64,000 nt of DNA from NCBI GenBank assembly GCA_903921325.1, contig CAIXPL010000025.1, positions 68,905 to 132,904 of the forward strand. Direction: 5' to 3'. Origin of the DNA: an uncultured Pseudomonadota bacterium (GTDB lineage Bacteria; Pseudomonadota; Gammaproteobacteria; Burkholderiales; SG8-39). Numbering within the stretch: the stretch's first letter is position 1; each line of letters opens with the position of its first letter. Made by a program: the position numbers and the translations under genes. Shown here one piece after another: positions 16,915 through 24,874 of this stretch. The notes below the pieces were generated by a model that was given only the letters and a program-made list of their open reading frames with translations, was not told where the DNA came from and did not search any database.

Positions 16915-18015
16915 ATGCCCGAGGCAGCACTCACCTTCATTTTCGAGGACTCGCGTAGCGCGCGCTGCAGCGCACGGCCGGGCGAGACGGCGCTCGCGGC
17001 GGCGCGCCGCGCCGGCATTGCCCTTGACGCCGACTGCATGGAGGGTGCCTGCGGCACTTGCAAGGCGCAGGCATGTTCGGGGGCGTTCGACCTCGGCGAT
17101 CCGCTTGAAGATGCGCTCAATAACAGCGAGCGCGCGAGCGGATTGACGTTGCTGTGCCAGACAGTGCCGCAGGGCGATTGTGTATTTGAACTGCCCTATG
17201 ATTCAACGCGCGCCATGAAACGTGGCCCCACACCGGTGCGCCCCGCAACGCTGGTGGCGATAGCGGAAGTGGCCCGTGATGTGGTTCGCATCGAGGTGCT
17301 TGCGGAAGGTCCTCACGTGGATTACCTGCCCGGTCAGTACGCCAATGTGCAAGTGGCGGACGGTCGCATCGTACGCAGCTATTCAATGGCGACGCGCTCA
17401 GTCCAGGGTGCACCATGGGTGTTTTATATTCGGCTGCTCGCAGGCGGTGCGATGAGTGATTGGCTGCGTGGCGCAACGCCTGGCGCCCGGGTCTCCATTG
17501 AAGGACCTTTTGGCCACTTTTATCTGCGCGACCCGCAGCATCCCATCGTGATGGTGGCCGGAGGCACAGGCCTCGCCCCCATGCTGGCCATGCTTGATCA
17601 CCTCGCAGCGACGCAGGGGCAGGCTCAAAACGACGCGCAGGATCAAACGCAAACCGCGCCGCAGCCCCCCGCGAACGCACTGTCGGGTCGGCGCGGGCAG
17701 CAGGTATTGCTGCTCGTCGGAGCGGGTAGCGAAGATGAACTGTTTGGTGCGACCGAACTGAAACGCTTGCAATCGCACGGTGTGGCATTGGAATGGCGGC
17801 ACGCCGTCGTACACCCCGGCCCAACCTGGCAGGAAGCCAGTGGCCACGTCACGACATTACTGCGTGAGGACGACCTGGACCGCTCCAGCGATTATTACCT
17901 TTGCGGGCCACCCGCGATGATCGAAGCGGCCCGCGATTGGCTCAGTGCGCATGCAGTACCGAGCGCGCGGATACACGCTGAACGCTTCATTGCCTCCGGC
18001 GTTGGTGCGCGCTGA
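16915..18015 (+). CDS. Ferredoxin-flavin reductase component of the ring-hydroxylating oxygenase
   Basis: A 366-residue BenC/AntC-like electron-transfer protein. The N-terminal plant-type [2Fe-2S] domain has Cys41, Cys46, Cys49 (CMEGACGTC) and Cys81. It is followed by an FAD domain with R154-S-Y-S157 and an NAD(P) domain with GGTGLAPMLAML (from about 216). It moves electrons from NADH to the Rieske centre. It lies 5 kb from the alpha/beta genes but is the only suitable reductase nearby. A Gln/Asn/Asp-rich insert at about 232-250 is unusual and may be a surface loop. Confidence 0.87.
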   Translation: MPEAALTFIFEDSRSARCSARPGETALAAARRAGIALDADCMEGACGTCKAQACSGAFDLGDPLEDALNNSERASGLTLLCQTVPQGDCVFELPYDSTRAMKRGPTPVRPATLVAIAEVARDVVRIEVLAEGPHVDYLPGQYANVQVADGRIVRSYSMATRSVQGAPWVFYIRLLAGGAMSDWLRGATPGARVSIEGPFGHFYLRDPQHPIVMVAGGTGLAPMLAMLDHLAATQGQAQNDAQDQTQTAPQPPANALSGRRGQQVLLLVGAGSEDELFGATELKRLQSHGVALEWRHAVVHPGPTWQEASGHVTTLLREDDLDRSSDYYLCGPPAMIEAARDWLSAHAVPSARIHAERFIASGVGAR

Positions 18016-18025
18016 AGCACCAAAT

Positions 18026-18055
18026 CAATGACTCGCGCAGCAATGACTCGCGCAG
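18026..18055. repeat. Perfect 15-bp tandem duplication
   Basis: CAATGACTCGCGCAG occurs twice in direct succession (18026-18040 and 18041-18055), just after the reductase stop codon. Confidence 0.7.
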
Positions 18056-18062
18056 CGCGTAT

Positions 18063-18113
18063 GGCGTGAAACACGCCCGCCCCCGCAGCAAACCCTTTGC
18101 GCCGCATCGGCGC
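18063..18113. terminator. Two hairpins between convergent genes (candidate bidirectional terminator)
   Basis: GGCGTG-AAA-CACGCC (18063-18077) and GCGCCG-CAT-CGGCGC (18099-18113) are perfect 6-bp stems with 3-base loops. They lie between the convergent reductase and VOC genes. T-runs are absent, so the role as terminator is tentative. Confidence 0.4.
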
Positions 18114-18127
18114 TCAGGCTTGGCCGG

Positions 18128-18619
18128 CTAGCTCACTTCAGCCTTTGGCAATCCGCTACGGTCAGCGATCATGTCAGGGTGCCGCAGCGCCGGCGCCTTG
18201 GCCCCGGGGGTGCCTTCCTTGGACGCACCACCCCAGCCGTGATCAGAGATATCGACCACTACGCCCAGTGGGTCACGATACTTGACCTCGTAGAAGGTAT
18301 TACCCAACACGGGCACTTCACCCATCATGTACTTGCCACCGACTGCTTCCAGGTCTTTCTTGGATTGCTCGACATCGTCGACCCAGAAGCCGACATGGTG
18401 CAGCCCATAGAATTCCTTGCCGCGGTCTTCCCCGGCCGCCCAGTCAGTCTTGTAATTCAAGAAGGCGACATTGATGGTGCCGTCTGACAGATAGACCCCG
18501 CGCGCAAGCGTCGAATCGGTCTCGCCGACCTTGGTCATGCCGAAGGCCTTCATATAGAACTCAGCCTCCTTCCATGGATCGGGGCAGGTGATGGCGATAT
18601 GACGCAGCTTGCCGGGCAT
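18128..18619 (-). CDS. Single-domain VOC (glyoxalase/dioxygenase-fold) protein
   Basis: A 163-residue vicinal-oxygen-chelate protein: KLRHIAITCPDPWKEAEFY at the start, then LHHVGFWVDDVEQSKKDLE, and YRDPLGVVVDISDHGWGG near the C-terminus. Putative metal ligands are His7, a His of the LHHV pair and a late acidic residue. The family includes isomerases, lyases and ring-cleavage enzymes; the reaction cannot be fixed by eye. A clear AGGAGA precedes the ATG at 18619. Directly upstream is a long inverted repeat (18641-18687). Confidence 0.75.
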   Translation of the reverse strand: MPGKLRHIAITCPDPWKEAEFYMKAFGMTKVGETDSTLARGVYLSDGTINVAFLNYKTDWAAGEDRGKEFYGLHHVGFWVDDVEQSKKDLEAVGGKYMMGEVPVLGNTFYEVKYRDPLGVVVDISDHGWGGASKEGTPGAKAPALRHPDMIADRSGLPKAEVS

Positions 18620-18640
18620 GGGATTCTCCTGAAACGGTGA

Positions 18641-18687
18641 TCGAAGCGGTGCTATGTGCTCACGACCTTAGCACAAAGCACCTTCGA
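18641..18687. promoter_or_regulatory. Long inverted repeat in the leader of the VOC gene
   Basis: GGTGCTATGTGCT (18648-18660) pairs with AGCACAAAGCACC (18670-18682) with one mismatch and a 9-base loop. The arms extend as TCGAAG / TTCGA with a 2-base bulge. It ends 22 bases before the VOC start codon on the minus strand. It could be an operator, a leader hairpin or the terminator of the upstream minus-strand gene; no T-run is seen. Confidence 0.5.
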
Positions 18688-18793
18688 ACTGATCCGCCGC
18701 TGTCGCGTTACAACGGCGCTGACCATCCCCTGCCCGCCTCGACCGGACCCCCACTGTCAGCGAGGTTACGACCCAGGCGGTCATTCGCACTGT

Positions 18794-19105
18794 TCAGGCC
18801 CGGCCCCAGAGCAGCCCACGTCGCTCGGCCTCGACCAGTCGGCGCTCAAGGTCAGCCAGGTCGCTCGCCTTGGACAGATAGCGCTCGGCCTCAACCGCCG
18901 GCCCGTTGCGCAGCCAGGACGATACCCGACCAAAAAACTGCGCAAGCAAAGCGCGAATCGCCACAGCACGCAACGCGCGTGCGGCATGTTCCAGCTCATG
19001 GGGGCTGGCAATGTCAGTGAGCGGCAGATTACGGTCATCGGCAGAGCGGGTATTCTGCCGGTGAACATAGCCATCACCTTCGTACTGCGGAAGCCATGAA
19101 CGCAT
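18794..19105 (-). CDS. Small DUF3563-like protein
   Basis: A 103-residue protein. The C-terminal part, EAERYLSKASDLADLERRLVEAERRG, matches the pattern of DUF3563 proteins (YL..A.DL.DLE.R...) known from proteobacteria, whose function is unknown. The middle is helical and basic (ALRAVAIRALLAQFFGRVSSWL). AGGAG lies eight bases before the ATG at 19105. It is divergent from the LysR gene and shares its promoter region. It may be a LysR target, but that is only positional inference. Confidence 0.6.
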   Translation of the reverse strand: MRSWLPQYEGDGYVHRQNTRSADDRNLPLTDIASPHELEHAARALRAVAIRALLAQFFGRVSSWLRNGPAVEAERYLSKASDLADLERRLVEAERRGLLWGRA

Positions 19106-19300
19106 GATGTTCTCCTTGTTTCCGGCGCTCTATGTTGCAGCGCACAGGGGCAAGATAAGGGCTCCGTGTTTGAAAATAAAATAGTAATTTCAAATGATTA
19201 CGATCTGAGTTACTTATTCGAACACTCTGTCACACTTCCGATATATTGCGCCGCATCAAGCGCGCGGACTCAAGTAGAATGGGCTCGGGGGTCGCAGTCC
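19106..19300. promoter_or_regulatory. Divergent AT-rich promoter region with inverted repeat TTTGAAA-N12-TTTCAAA
   Basis: The 195 bases between the DUF3563-like gene and lysR are markedly A+T-rich from 19166 to 19250, unlike the surroundings. TTTGAAA (19169-19175) and TTTCAAA (19188-19194) form a perfect inverted repeat with 19-base centre spacing. This fits a LysR-type operator placed for divergent control. Confidence 0.5.
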
Positions 19301-20203
19301 ATGGAGCTTTACCAGCTACGCGCATTTGCAGTGGTTGCCGACGAGGGGCATCTCACCCGTGCCGCTGAGCGCCTGCATGTGAGTCAGCCGGCCGTCAGCG
19401 CGCAAATCAAGGCGCTCGAAGAGTCGTTTGGCACGCGCCTGTTTGACCGCACCTCAAGCGGCATGGTCCTCACGGTGACCGGACGCGAACTGTTGCAGCA
19501 TGTCAGACGGACGCTGGCCTCGGTCGATGAACTGACCCGGGCCGCGCGCGCATTGAAGGGCGAAATTGCCGGTCGCTTGCGCATCGGCACCCTTGCCGAC
19601 CCGGCCCTGATTCGTCTGGGTGATCTGCTCGGACGTGCAGTCACCCGGCACCCCCTGCTTGAACTGGAGCTTCATCACGAGATCTCCGGGGCCGCACCCG
19701 AAGGCGTGCGCGATGGCCGGCTCGACGCGAGTTTCTACTTTGGCGAGGCACCGGGGCCCGATCTGGTCGCCATGCCGCTCAAGGACATCGCCTATCTGGT
19801 CTGCGCGCCGGCGGCCTGGCGCAATCGCGTTGAATCTGCCGATTGGCGCGCCATTGCCGCCTTGCCCTGGGTACTGACACCGGCCATCAGCACCCACCAT
19901 CACCTGGTCAATGCCCTGTTTGCCGAACAGTCGGTCAACCCGCCTCAGGTGCATATCGAAGCCGACCATGAATCGGTGATCGAAAACCTGGTGGTCTCCG
20001 GCGTTGGCGTCTCCCTGATGCGCGAGGACATTGCGCTTGCGCGTGAACGTTCAGGCGATATATGCATCTGGGCGCCGGCACGCTTGCAGACCCGCCTGTG
20101 GTTCATTTACGCCAAGCGGCAATCACGCAATCCGCTGATCGTGGCACTCCTGGGACTGGTGCGCGACACCTGGCCCGATGCTCTGCCTCGGCAGCGCCTT
20201 TGA
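19301..20203 (+). CDS. LysR-family transcriptional regulator
   Basis: A 300-residue LysR-type regulator. The N-terminal winged helix-turn-helix is plain (MELYQLRAFAVVADEGHLTRAAERLHVSQPAVSAQIKALE, given here as its known block at residues 1-41). A periplasmic-binding-protein-like effector domain follows from about 90. The start at 19301 is set by the conserved MELYQLRAF; an upstream in-frame GTG would add 45 non-conserved residues lying in the promoter. It is divergent from a small DUF3563-like gene and upstream of the aspartate-dehydrogenase-like and ThDP-enzyme genes, which may be its targets. Effector unknown. Confidence 0.9.
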   Translation: MELYQLRAFAVVADEGHLTRAAERLHVSQPAVSAQIKALEESFGTRLFDRTSSGMVLTVTGRELLQHVRRTLASVDELTRAARALKGEIAGRLRIGTLADPALIRLGDLLGRAVTRHPLLELELHHEISGAAPEGVRDGRLDASFYFGEAPGPDLVAMPLKDIAYLVCAPAAWRNRVESADWRAIAALPWVLTPAISTHHHLVNALFAEQSVNPPQVHIEADHESVIENLVVSGVGVSLMREDIALARERSGDICIWAPARLQTRLWFIYAKRQSRNPLIVALLGLVRDTWPDALPRQRL

Positions 20204-20285
20204 CAAGCAGCCCGCCAGACCGTAAAAGTCCGGATCGGTTCAGGCAGATGTCGGATTCTGCACACCCTCTTTATCAGGTCCTATC

Positions 20286-21101
20286 ATGCGCATCGGCATC
20301 ATCGGCGGTGGCGAAATTGCCCGCCTGTTTCTGGAACACCTGCAACGCGGTGAGTTGGGCGACGCGCAGGTAGTCGCCATTGTTGGCCGTAGCGACGCCT
20401 CACGCGGCAAGCCGCTGGCAGCGCAGCACAGTGTTCCGTTCGTGATTGGTCTGGATGCGCTGGCAGCGGCCAAACCCGATGTGGTGATCGAAGCAGCCTC
20501 GCATGAGGTGGTACGCGACTATGGTCCGGTGCTCCTTGACAGGGGCATCTCATTCATCGTTCTGTCAGGCGGTGCCCTGTGCGATGACGCGCTGCGCACA
20601 CGCATGGAGGGGGCAGCGCGCGGCTCCGGCGCCATGCTCTATGTGCCCTCAGGCGGTATCGGCGGGCTCGACGCGCTCAAAGCGGCCTGTGTGGCGGGCG
20701 TCGACGAAGTGAGCATTGCGGTTACAAAGCCCACGGCGGCCTGGCGCGGCATCGACTATGTCGAGCGGCTGGGCATCGATCTGGACCACCTCACCGGGCC
20801 CACCGTGCTCTTTGAAGGTAGCGCACGTGAAGGCGTGCCGCATTTTCCGGCCAATGTGAATATTGCCGCGGTGCTGTCAATGGCCGGCATCGGCTTTGAC
20901 AAAACGCGGCTCAAAGTCGTGGCCGACCCGGCCTTGGTCTTCAATACCCACTACATCACTATCCGTGGCGCATCCGGGCGCATCGATGTGAAGTTTGAAT
21001 CAGTGCCATTCCCGAACAATCCAAAGACTGCCATGCTGGCTGCGTACAGCTCATTGGCAGCATTCAAGCAGTTCAACTCGCGCGTGCGTTACGGCACTTG
21101 A
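20286..21101 (+). CDS. L-aspartate dehydrogenase-like NAD(P)-dependent oxidoreductase
   Basis: A 271-residue protein with an N-terminal Rossmann motif MRIGIIGGGEIARLFLE and a C-terminal domain of the NadX/aspartate-dehydrogenase family: VPSGGIGGLDALKAA, ANVNIAAVLSMAGIGFDKTRLKVVADP and VPFPNNPKTAMLAAYSS. Known members oxidise L-aspartate to iminoaspartate. No nadA or nadC is adjacent, and the gene lies in a catabolic region with a ThDP enzyme. A different amino or hydroxy acid substrate is therefore quite possible. Confidence 0.75.
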   Translation: MRIGIIGGGEIARLFLEHLQRGELGDAQVVAIVGRSDASRGKPLAAQHSVPFVIGLDALAAAKPDVVIEAASHEVVRDYGPVLLDRGISFIVLSGGALCDDALRTRMEGAARGSGAMLYVPSGGIGGLDALKAACVAGVDEVSIAVTKPTAAWRGIDYVERLGIDLDHLTGPTVLFEGSAREGVPHFPANVNIAAVLSMAGIGFDKTRLKVVADPALVFNTHYITIRGASGRIDVKFESVPFPNNPKTAMLAAYSSLAAFKQFNSRVRYGT

Positions 21102-21107
21102 TTGAAT

Positions 21108-21156
21108 CTGACTCGATCCGGTTGAACCAGTTTGTCGCTGATTCGATCAGGTTGAA
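21108..21156. repeat. Direct repeat CTGAYTCGATCMGGTTGAA, 30 bp apart
   Basis: CTGACTCGATCCGGTTGAA (21108-21126) and CTGATTCGATCAGGTTGAA (21138-21156) agree at 17 of 19 positions. The copies are spaced 30 bases apart, close to three helical turns. They lie 90-135 bases upstream of the ThDP-enzyme start and may bind a regulator. Confidence 0.55.
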
Positions 21157-21243
21157 TTTTGTTGCATCTGAACTACGCTGACAGGGCCCATTTCGCACTG
21201 TCCGATATTGTCTCTTCACTCGCGTCGATCCGATACGTTCACC

Positions 21244-22857
21244 ATGAATAATGCAGAGTTGATTGTGCAGGTATTGCGCAGCGCCGGGATTTCGCGCGGC
21301 TTTGGAGTGCCCAGCGGAAACGTGCTGCCCCTCATGGACGCGATGCGCTCAGGTGGTGTGGATTTTGTGCTCACCGCACACGAAGGTTCGGCCGGCTTCG
21401 CTGCCGATGTCACCGCACGCCTCTCGGGCCGCCCGGGCCTTTGCATCGCCACGCTCGGTCCCGGTGCCACCAATCTCACCACCGGTGTGGGCGACGCCTG
21501 GCTTGATCGTTCGCCGCTGCTCGCAATCACCTGCACGCTCAATGAGGCCCAACTGGGCCGCCGCATCCAGATGTGGATCGATCATCACACCTTGTTCAAA
21601 CCGATTACCAAGGCGAGCGTGCGCCTGCAGCGGGGCCGGATTGTGGCCACCTTGAACGAAGCGATTGCGCTCGCCATGACCGAACCGGTCGGCCCGGTGC
21701 ATCTCGATCTGCCCGAAGATGTGGCTGTTGCACCGGTCAGCGAACCCGTACCAGCCGCAGACAACCAGCCTCCGGGCGGCGCGGCGATGGCGCAGGCGAA
21801 CGCTGTGGCGATCATCCAGGCCGAATCCATCCTGCGCGCTGCGCGCCGTCCGGTCGCACTGATCGGCGCGAATGCCATGCGAATGCACTCCCCGCAGCAA
21901 TTGCGCGCATTCATGGAGCGCCATCACCTGCCGTTTGCCACCACCACGATGGCCAAAGGGCTGATCGATGAAGATCACCCACTATCGCTTGGCTGCATCG
22001 AACGGGCGCGGCGCAAGTTGCAGCGTGCGTTTCTGGCGCGGGCAGATCTCATCGTCGGACTGGGCTATGACACGATCGAAGTGGAATACGAGGCCTGGGT
22101 TGGATCTGTTCCGGTCCTCAACATCGATATCGAGCGGGCCGATGTGGACACCAGTGTGCAGGTCACCCTTGAGCTCACCGGTGAGCTCGACGCCAGCCTT
22201 GAGCGCCTCGCCGCCTGCCCGCCATGCGGCAATGACTGGACCGATGAAGAGATCACTGCACAAAAGGTCGCGTTTCAAGCATCGCTACGACCACAGGCCA
22301 ATGGGTTCACCCCGCATGCGGCGATCGACACCGTCCGCCGGGTGCTACCGCGCGAGGGTATTCTGAGCTTCGATGTAGGCGCGCACACGCATCAAATCGC
22401 AAGTCAGTGGACCGCCCACTCGCCACGCACTTTTCTGATCACCAATGGCTGGTCGTCAATGGGCTTTGGCCTGCCGGCGGCAATCGCAGCCAAACTGCAG
22501 CATCCCGAATTGCCGGTTGTTTGCGTGATTGGCGATGGATGTTTTCAGATGACCTGCGGTGAGGTGGCCGTGCTCAAGCGGCATCGCCTTGCGGTGCCAG
22601 TGGTCGTACTGGATGATCGCTGGCTGAGTCTGATCAAAGTGAAACAGGAACGCCGCTCGCTGCAACACTACGGCACGGAATTACAGGTCGAGGCCTATCG
22701 CGAGCCACCGGCCCATTATTTCGGTGTGCCAGCCGTTGGCGTGCGCGACGTGGCGACGCTTGAGGCCGCCCTTCGCCAGGCGCTGAGCGCCGCAGGGCCG
22801 ACCATCATTGAAGCGGTGATCGATCCGGCACACTATTCCGAGACGGTGTACGACTGA
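21244..22857 (+). CDS. Thiamine-diphosphate-dependent enzyme, acetolactate-synthase-like
   Basis: A 537-residue ThDP enzyme of the acetohydroxyacid synthase / benzoylformate decarboxylase superfamily. The cofactor-activating glutamate is in TAHEGSAGFAAD (about residue 48). The GDG metal/ThDP motif is in VIGDGCFQMTCGEVAVLKRH near 425, followed by VVVLDDRWLSL. Three domains (Pyr, central, PP) are present at normal length. It is not the biosynthetic IlvB in context, since no ilvN or ilvC lies nearby. A decarboxylase or lyase acting on a 2-oxo acid from the aromatic pathway is likely; the exact reaction is unknown. The stop lies 5 bases from that of a convergent Bug gene. Confidence 0.8.
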   Translation: MNNAELIVQVLRSAGISRGFGVPSGNVLPLMDAMRSGGVDFVLTAHEGSAGFAADVTARLSGRPGLCIATLGPGATNLTTGVGDAWLDRSPLLAITCTLNEAQLGRRIQMWIDHHTLFKPITKASVRLQRGRIVATLNEAIALAMTEPVGPVHLDLPEDVAVAPVSEPVPAADNQPPGGAAMAQANAVAIIQAESILRAARRPVALIGANAMRMHSPQQLRAFMERHHLPFATTTMAKGLIDEDHPLSLGCIERARRKLQRAFLARADLIVGLGYDTIEVEYEAWVGSVPVLNIDIERADVDTSVQVTLELTGELDASLERLAACPPCGNDWTDEEITAQKVAFQASLRPQANGFTPHAAIDTVRRVLPREGILSFDVGAHTHQIASQWTAHSPRTFLITNGWSSMGFGLPAAIAAKLQHPELPVVCVIGDGCFQMTCGEVAVLKRHRLAVPVVVLDDRWLSLIKVKQERRSLQHYGTELQVEAYREPPAHYFGVPAVGVRDVATLEAALRQALSAAGPTIIEAVIDPAHYSETVYD

Positions 22858-22862
22858 CAAAC

Positions 22863-23891
22863 TCAGTCGGCCGTCGCGCCAGAGCGGCGAACGATGGCAC
22901 CCCACTTGTCTGATTCAGCTTGAATGTAGCGGGCAAATGCCTCCCCGGTCATCGTGCGCGGCTCCATGCCAACCCTGGCAAGCCGTGCCACGGTGGCAGG
23001 TTCCGACATGATGCGGACCGTCGCCTCCGCCAGCCGATAGATGGTCTCGCCGGACACGCCAGCGCGTGTTCCGACACCGAACCACGGCGTCACCTCAAAC
23101 CCGGGCACTCCTGACTCATCCAGCGTGGGTAAATTGGGCAAGGCCTTGATCCGATGCAGTTCGGCGACTGCCAGAGGCCGCACCAATCCCTTCTGGATAT
23201 AGGGCACTGACGCGCTGGTGTTGTTGAGGGTGAGCGACACATTGCCAGCCAACAGATCCGTCATGGCTCCCGATGCGCCCTTGTAGGGCACATGGACGAT
23301 GTCGACACCGGTCAGGCTGCGCAGCAGCTCCATGCCCAGATGACCGGTGGTGCCGACACCAGCGGAAGAGTAACTGACCTTGCCTGGACGTTCGCGCAAC
23401 CACGCGAGCAATTCCGCCACGCCATGCACCGGCAGTGCCGGATCAACCAGCAGCACCAGCGGTGAATAACCCGCCATCGCGATCGGTGCCAGATCGGTAC
23501 GCGAATCAAATGGCATGTGCGCCTGCAGATGCCGGTTGATGCTGAATACGCCCGGAATGGTCACAAACAGCATCTGGCCATCTGGTGGCCCCTTCACCAC
23601 CGATTCAACGCCGATGTTGCCGTTGGCACCGGGCCGGTTGTCAACCACGAACGGTTGCCCGAAGGTCTGGCTGAAACCCTCTGCCAGCAATCGTGCGATC
23701 AGATCAACCGACCCACCAGGCGGACTGGTGGCAATGACCTTCACCGGCCGGGCAGGCCAAGCCGGTTGTGCCTGCACCGATTGCGCACACAGCGCACCGA
23801 TCGCGAGTCCGCTGATCAGCGTACGCAACCCTCGCATCGACACATGCAGACAACGAACGGCATGGACTTGAAGCGCACTGCTAGAATTCAT
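22863..23891 (-). CDS. Bug/TctC-family periplasmic solute-binding protein
   Basis: A 342-residue Bug protein. A hydrophobic signal segment (RTLISGLAIGALCAQSV) ends near VQAQ at about 42. VKVIATSPPGGSVD forms the ligand loop, followed by VVDNRPGANGNIG and PPDGQMLFV. The unusual ATSPPGG, where most have PFPPGG, may alter the binding pocket. An internal ATG at 23837 would give a more standard signal peptide. It is convergent with the ThDP-enzyme gene and divergent from the class II aldolase gene. Confidence 0.87.
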   Translation of the reverse strand: MNSSSALQVHAVRCLHVSMRGLRTLISGLAIGALCAQSVQAQPAWPARPVKVIATSPPGGSVDLIARLLAEGFSQTFGQPFVVDNRPGANGNIGVESVVKGPPDGQMLFVTIPGVFSINRHLQAHMPFDSRTDLAPIAMAGYSPLVLLVDPALPVHGVAELLAWLRERPGKVSYSSAGVGTTGHLGMELLRSLTGVDIVHVPYKGASGAMTDLLAGNVSLTLNNTSASVPYIQKGLVRPLAVAELHRIKALPNLPTLDESGVPGFEVTPWFGVGTRAGVSGETIYRLAEATVRIMSEPATVARLARVGMEPRTMTGEAFARYIQAESDKWGAIVRRSGATAD

Positions 23892-23988
23892 GGCTTACCA
23901 CGCCTTGATTGCCTGAGAAATTTCGCATTCATGGTAGCGCACCATCCGCTGATCGAGCGTCCTGTCGATCCCCCACCTGGAGCCCGCA

Positions 23989-24771
23989 ATGAATTCACCT
24001 GCCAGCGATATCAAGGCGATTGAAAACGAACTGAAAAAAACGGTGTCGGTTGCCGGCGCGATTCTCTATCACCTCGGCCTGGCCGACTATATGGGGCATT
24101 GCAGCGCGCGAGTGCCCGGCACCGATCACATCGTCATCAAACCGCGGCACTCGGTCTCGGTCCACGGGATGGGCACGGTCGAGCCGGATCGCATGATCGT
24201 GATCGATATGGATGGCAAGCCCGTTGAGGGTCGCGACGGTCCGCCTGCCGAGATTTTCATTCACACCGAGATTTATCGGGCGCGTCCGGACATTGGTGGG
24301 ATCGTGCATACCCACCAGATGATGACCACTGCGTTCGGCGTGGTGGGACGCCCGATTCTGCCGATCCTCGCCACCGAATCACCCCATGCGGCGCGGCCCT
24401 TTCCGGTCTATTGCGACCCCGATCTGGTCAACTCACCAGCGCGCGGCAAGGCGCTGGCCGAAGCCCTGGGCGACCATGACACCGTGCACATCCAGAATCA
24501 TGGCGTGGTGTTCACCGGGCCGACCGTGGAAGAGGCGACGCTTGCTTCGATTCATATCGAGCGGCTGGCCTTGCTCAATTATTTTTCACTGCAATTGGGC
24601 ACACCCAACGTGATCCCGCAGGAAAAGATCAGCGAAATGCTGAAGGGCAATCGGGTCGGCTATCCGGTGCGGTTTGCTTATTACAAGAGCCTGCTGGATA
24701 CCGGTGCGCTGTCAGCCCGTTCGATCGTCGGTGCACCACCGATTGCGCAGCATCTCAATCTCACCAAGTAA
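23989..24771 (+). CDS. Class II aldolase/adducin-family protein (aldolase or decarboxylase)
   Basis: A 260-residue metal-dependent protein of the class II aldolase/adducin fold. It shows the zinc-site histidines in IVHTHQM and IQNHGVVFTGP, the catalytic acidic residue in EIFIHTEIYRARPD and the substrate loop GHCSARVPGTDHIVIKP. Besides aldolases and epimerases the fold includes decarboxylases of hydroxylated aromatic acids, for example dihydroxyphthalate-type enzymes. The position directly before a flavin hydroxylase and near ring-cleavage genes makes such a role plausible but unproven. Its last codons are part of an imperfect tandem duplication reaching into the intergenic region. Confidence 0.8.
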   Translation: MNSPASDIKAIENELKKTVSVAGAILYHLGLADYMGHCSARVPGTDHIVIKPRHSVSVHGMGTVEPDRMIVIDMDGKPVEGRDGPPAEIFIHTEIYRARPDIGGIVHTHQMMTTAFGVVGRPILPILATESPHAARPFPVYCDPDLVNSPARGKALAEALGDHDTVHIQNHGVVFTGPTVEEATLASIHIERLALLNYFSLQLGTPNVIPQEKISEMLKGNRVGYPVRFAYYKSLLDTGALSARSIVGAPPIAQHLNLTK

Positions 24772-24832
24772 GCGCGGCAGCAGGCGTAAGGCATCTCAAC
24801 CTCATCAGGTGAGCGCGAAAGCAGGTGTGCGG
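24751..24832. repeat. Imperfect 41-bp tandem duplication over a stop codon
   Basis: Bases 24751-24791 and 24792-24832 align at about 32 of 41 positions (both begin CATCTCAA and hold AGCGCG and AGCAGG). The first copy contains the last codons and stop of the class II aldolase gene. A third, weaker partial copy can be traced just before the next gene (GCGCAGGCAGGAGTACGGCAT, near 24855-24875). Confidence 0.6.
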
Positions 24833-24874
24833 ATTCTTAACCGCATGCCATGACCGCGCAGGCAGGAGTACGGC

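Noticed and set aside
21244-22857. Biosynthetic acetolactate synthase IlvB
   Set aside because: No ilvN/ilvC nearby, and the setting is catabolic; only the superfamily call is supported.
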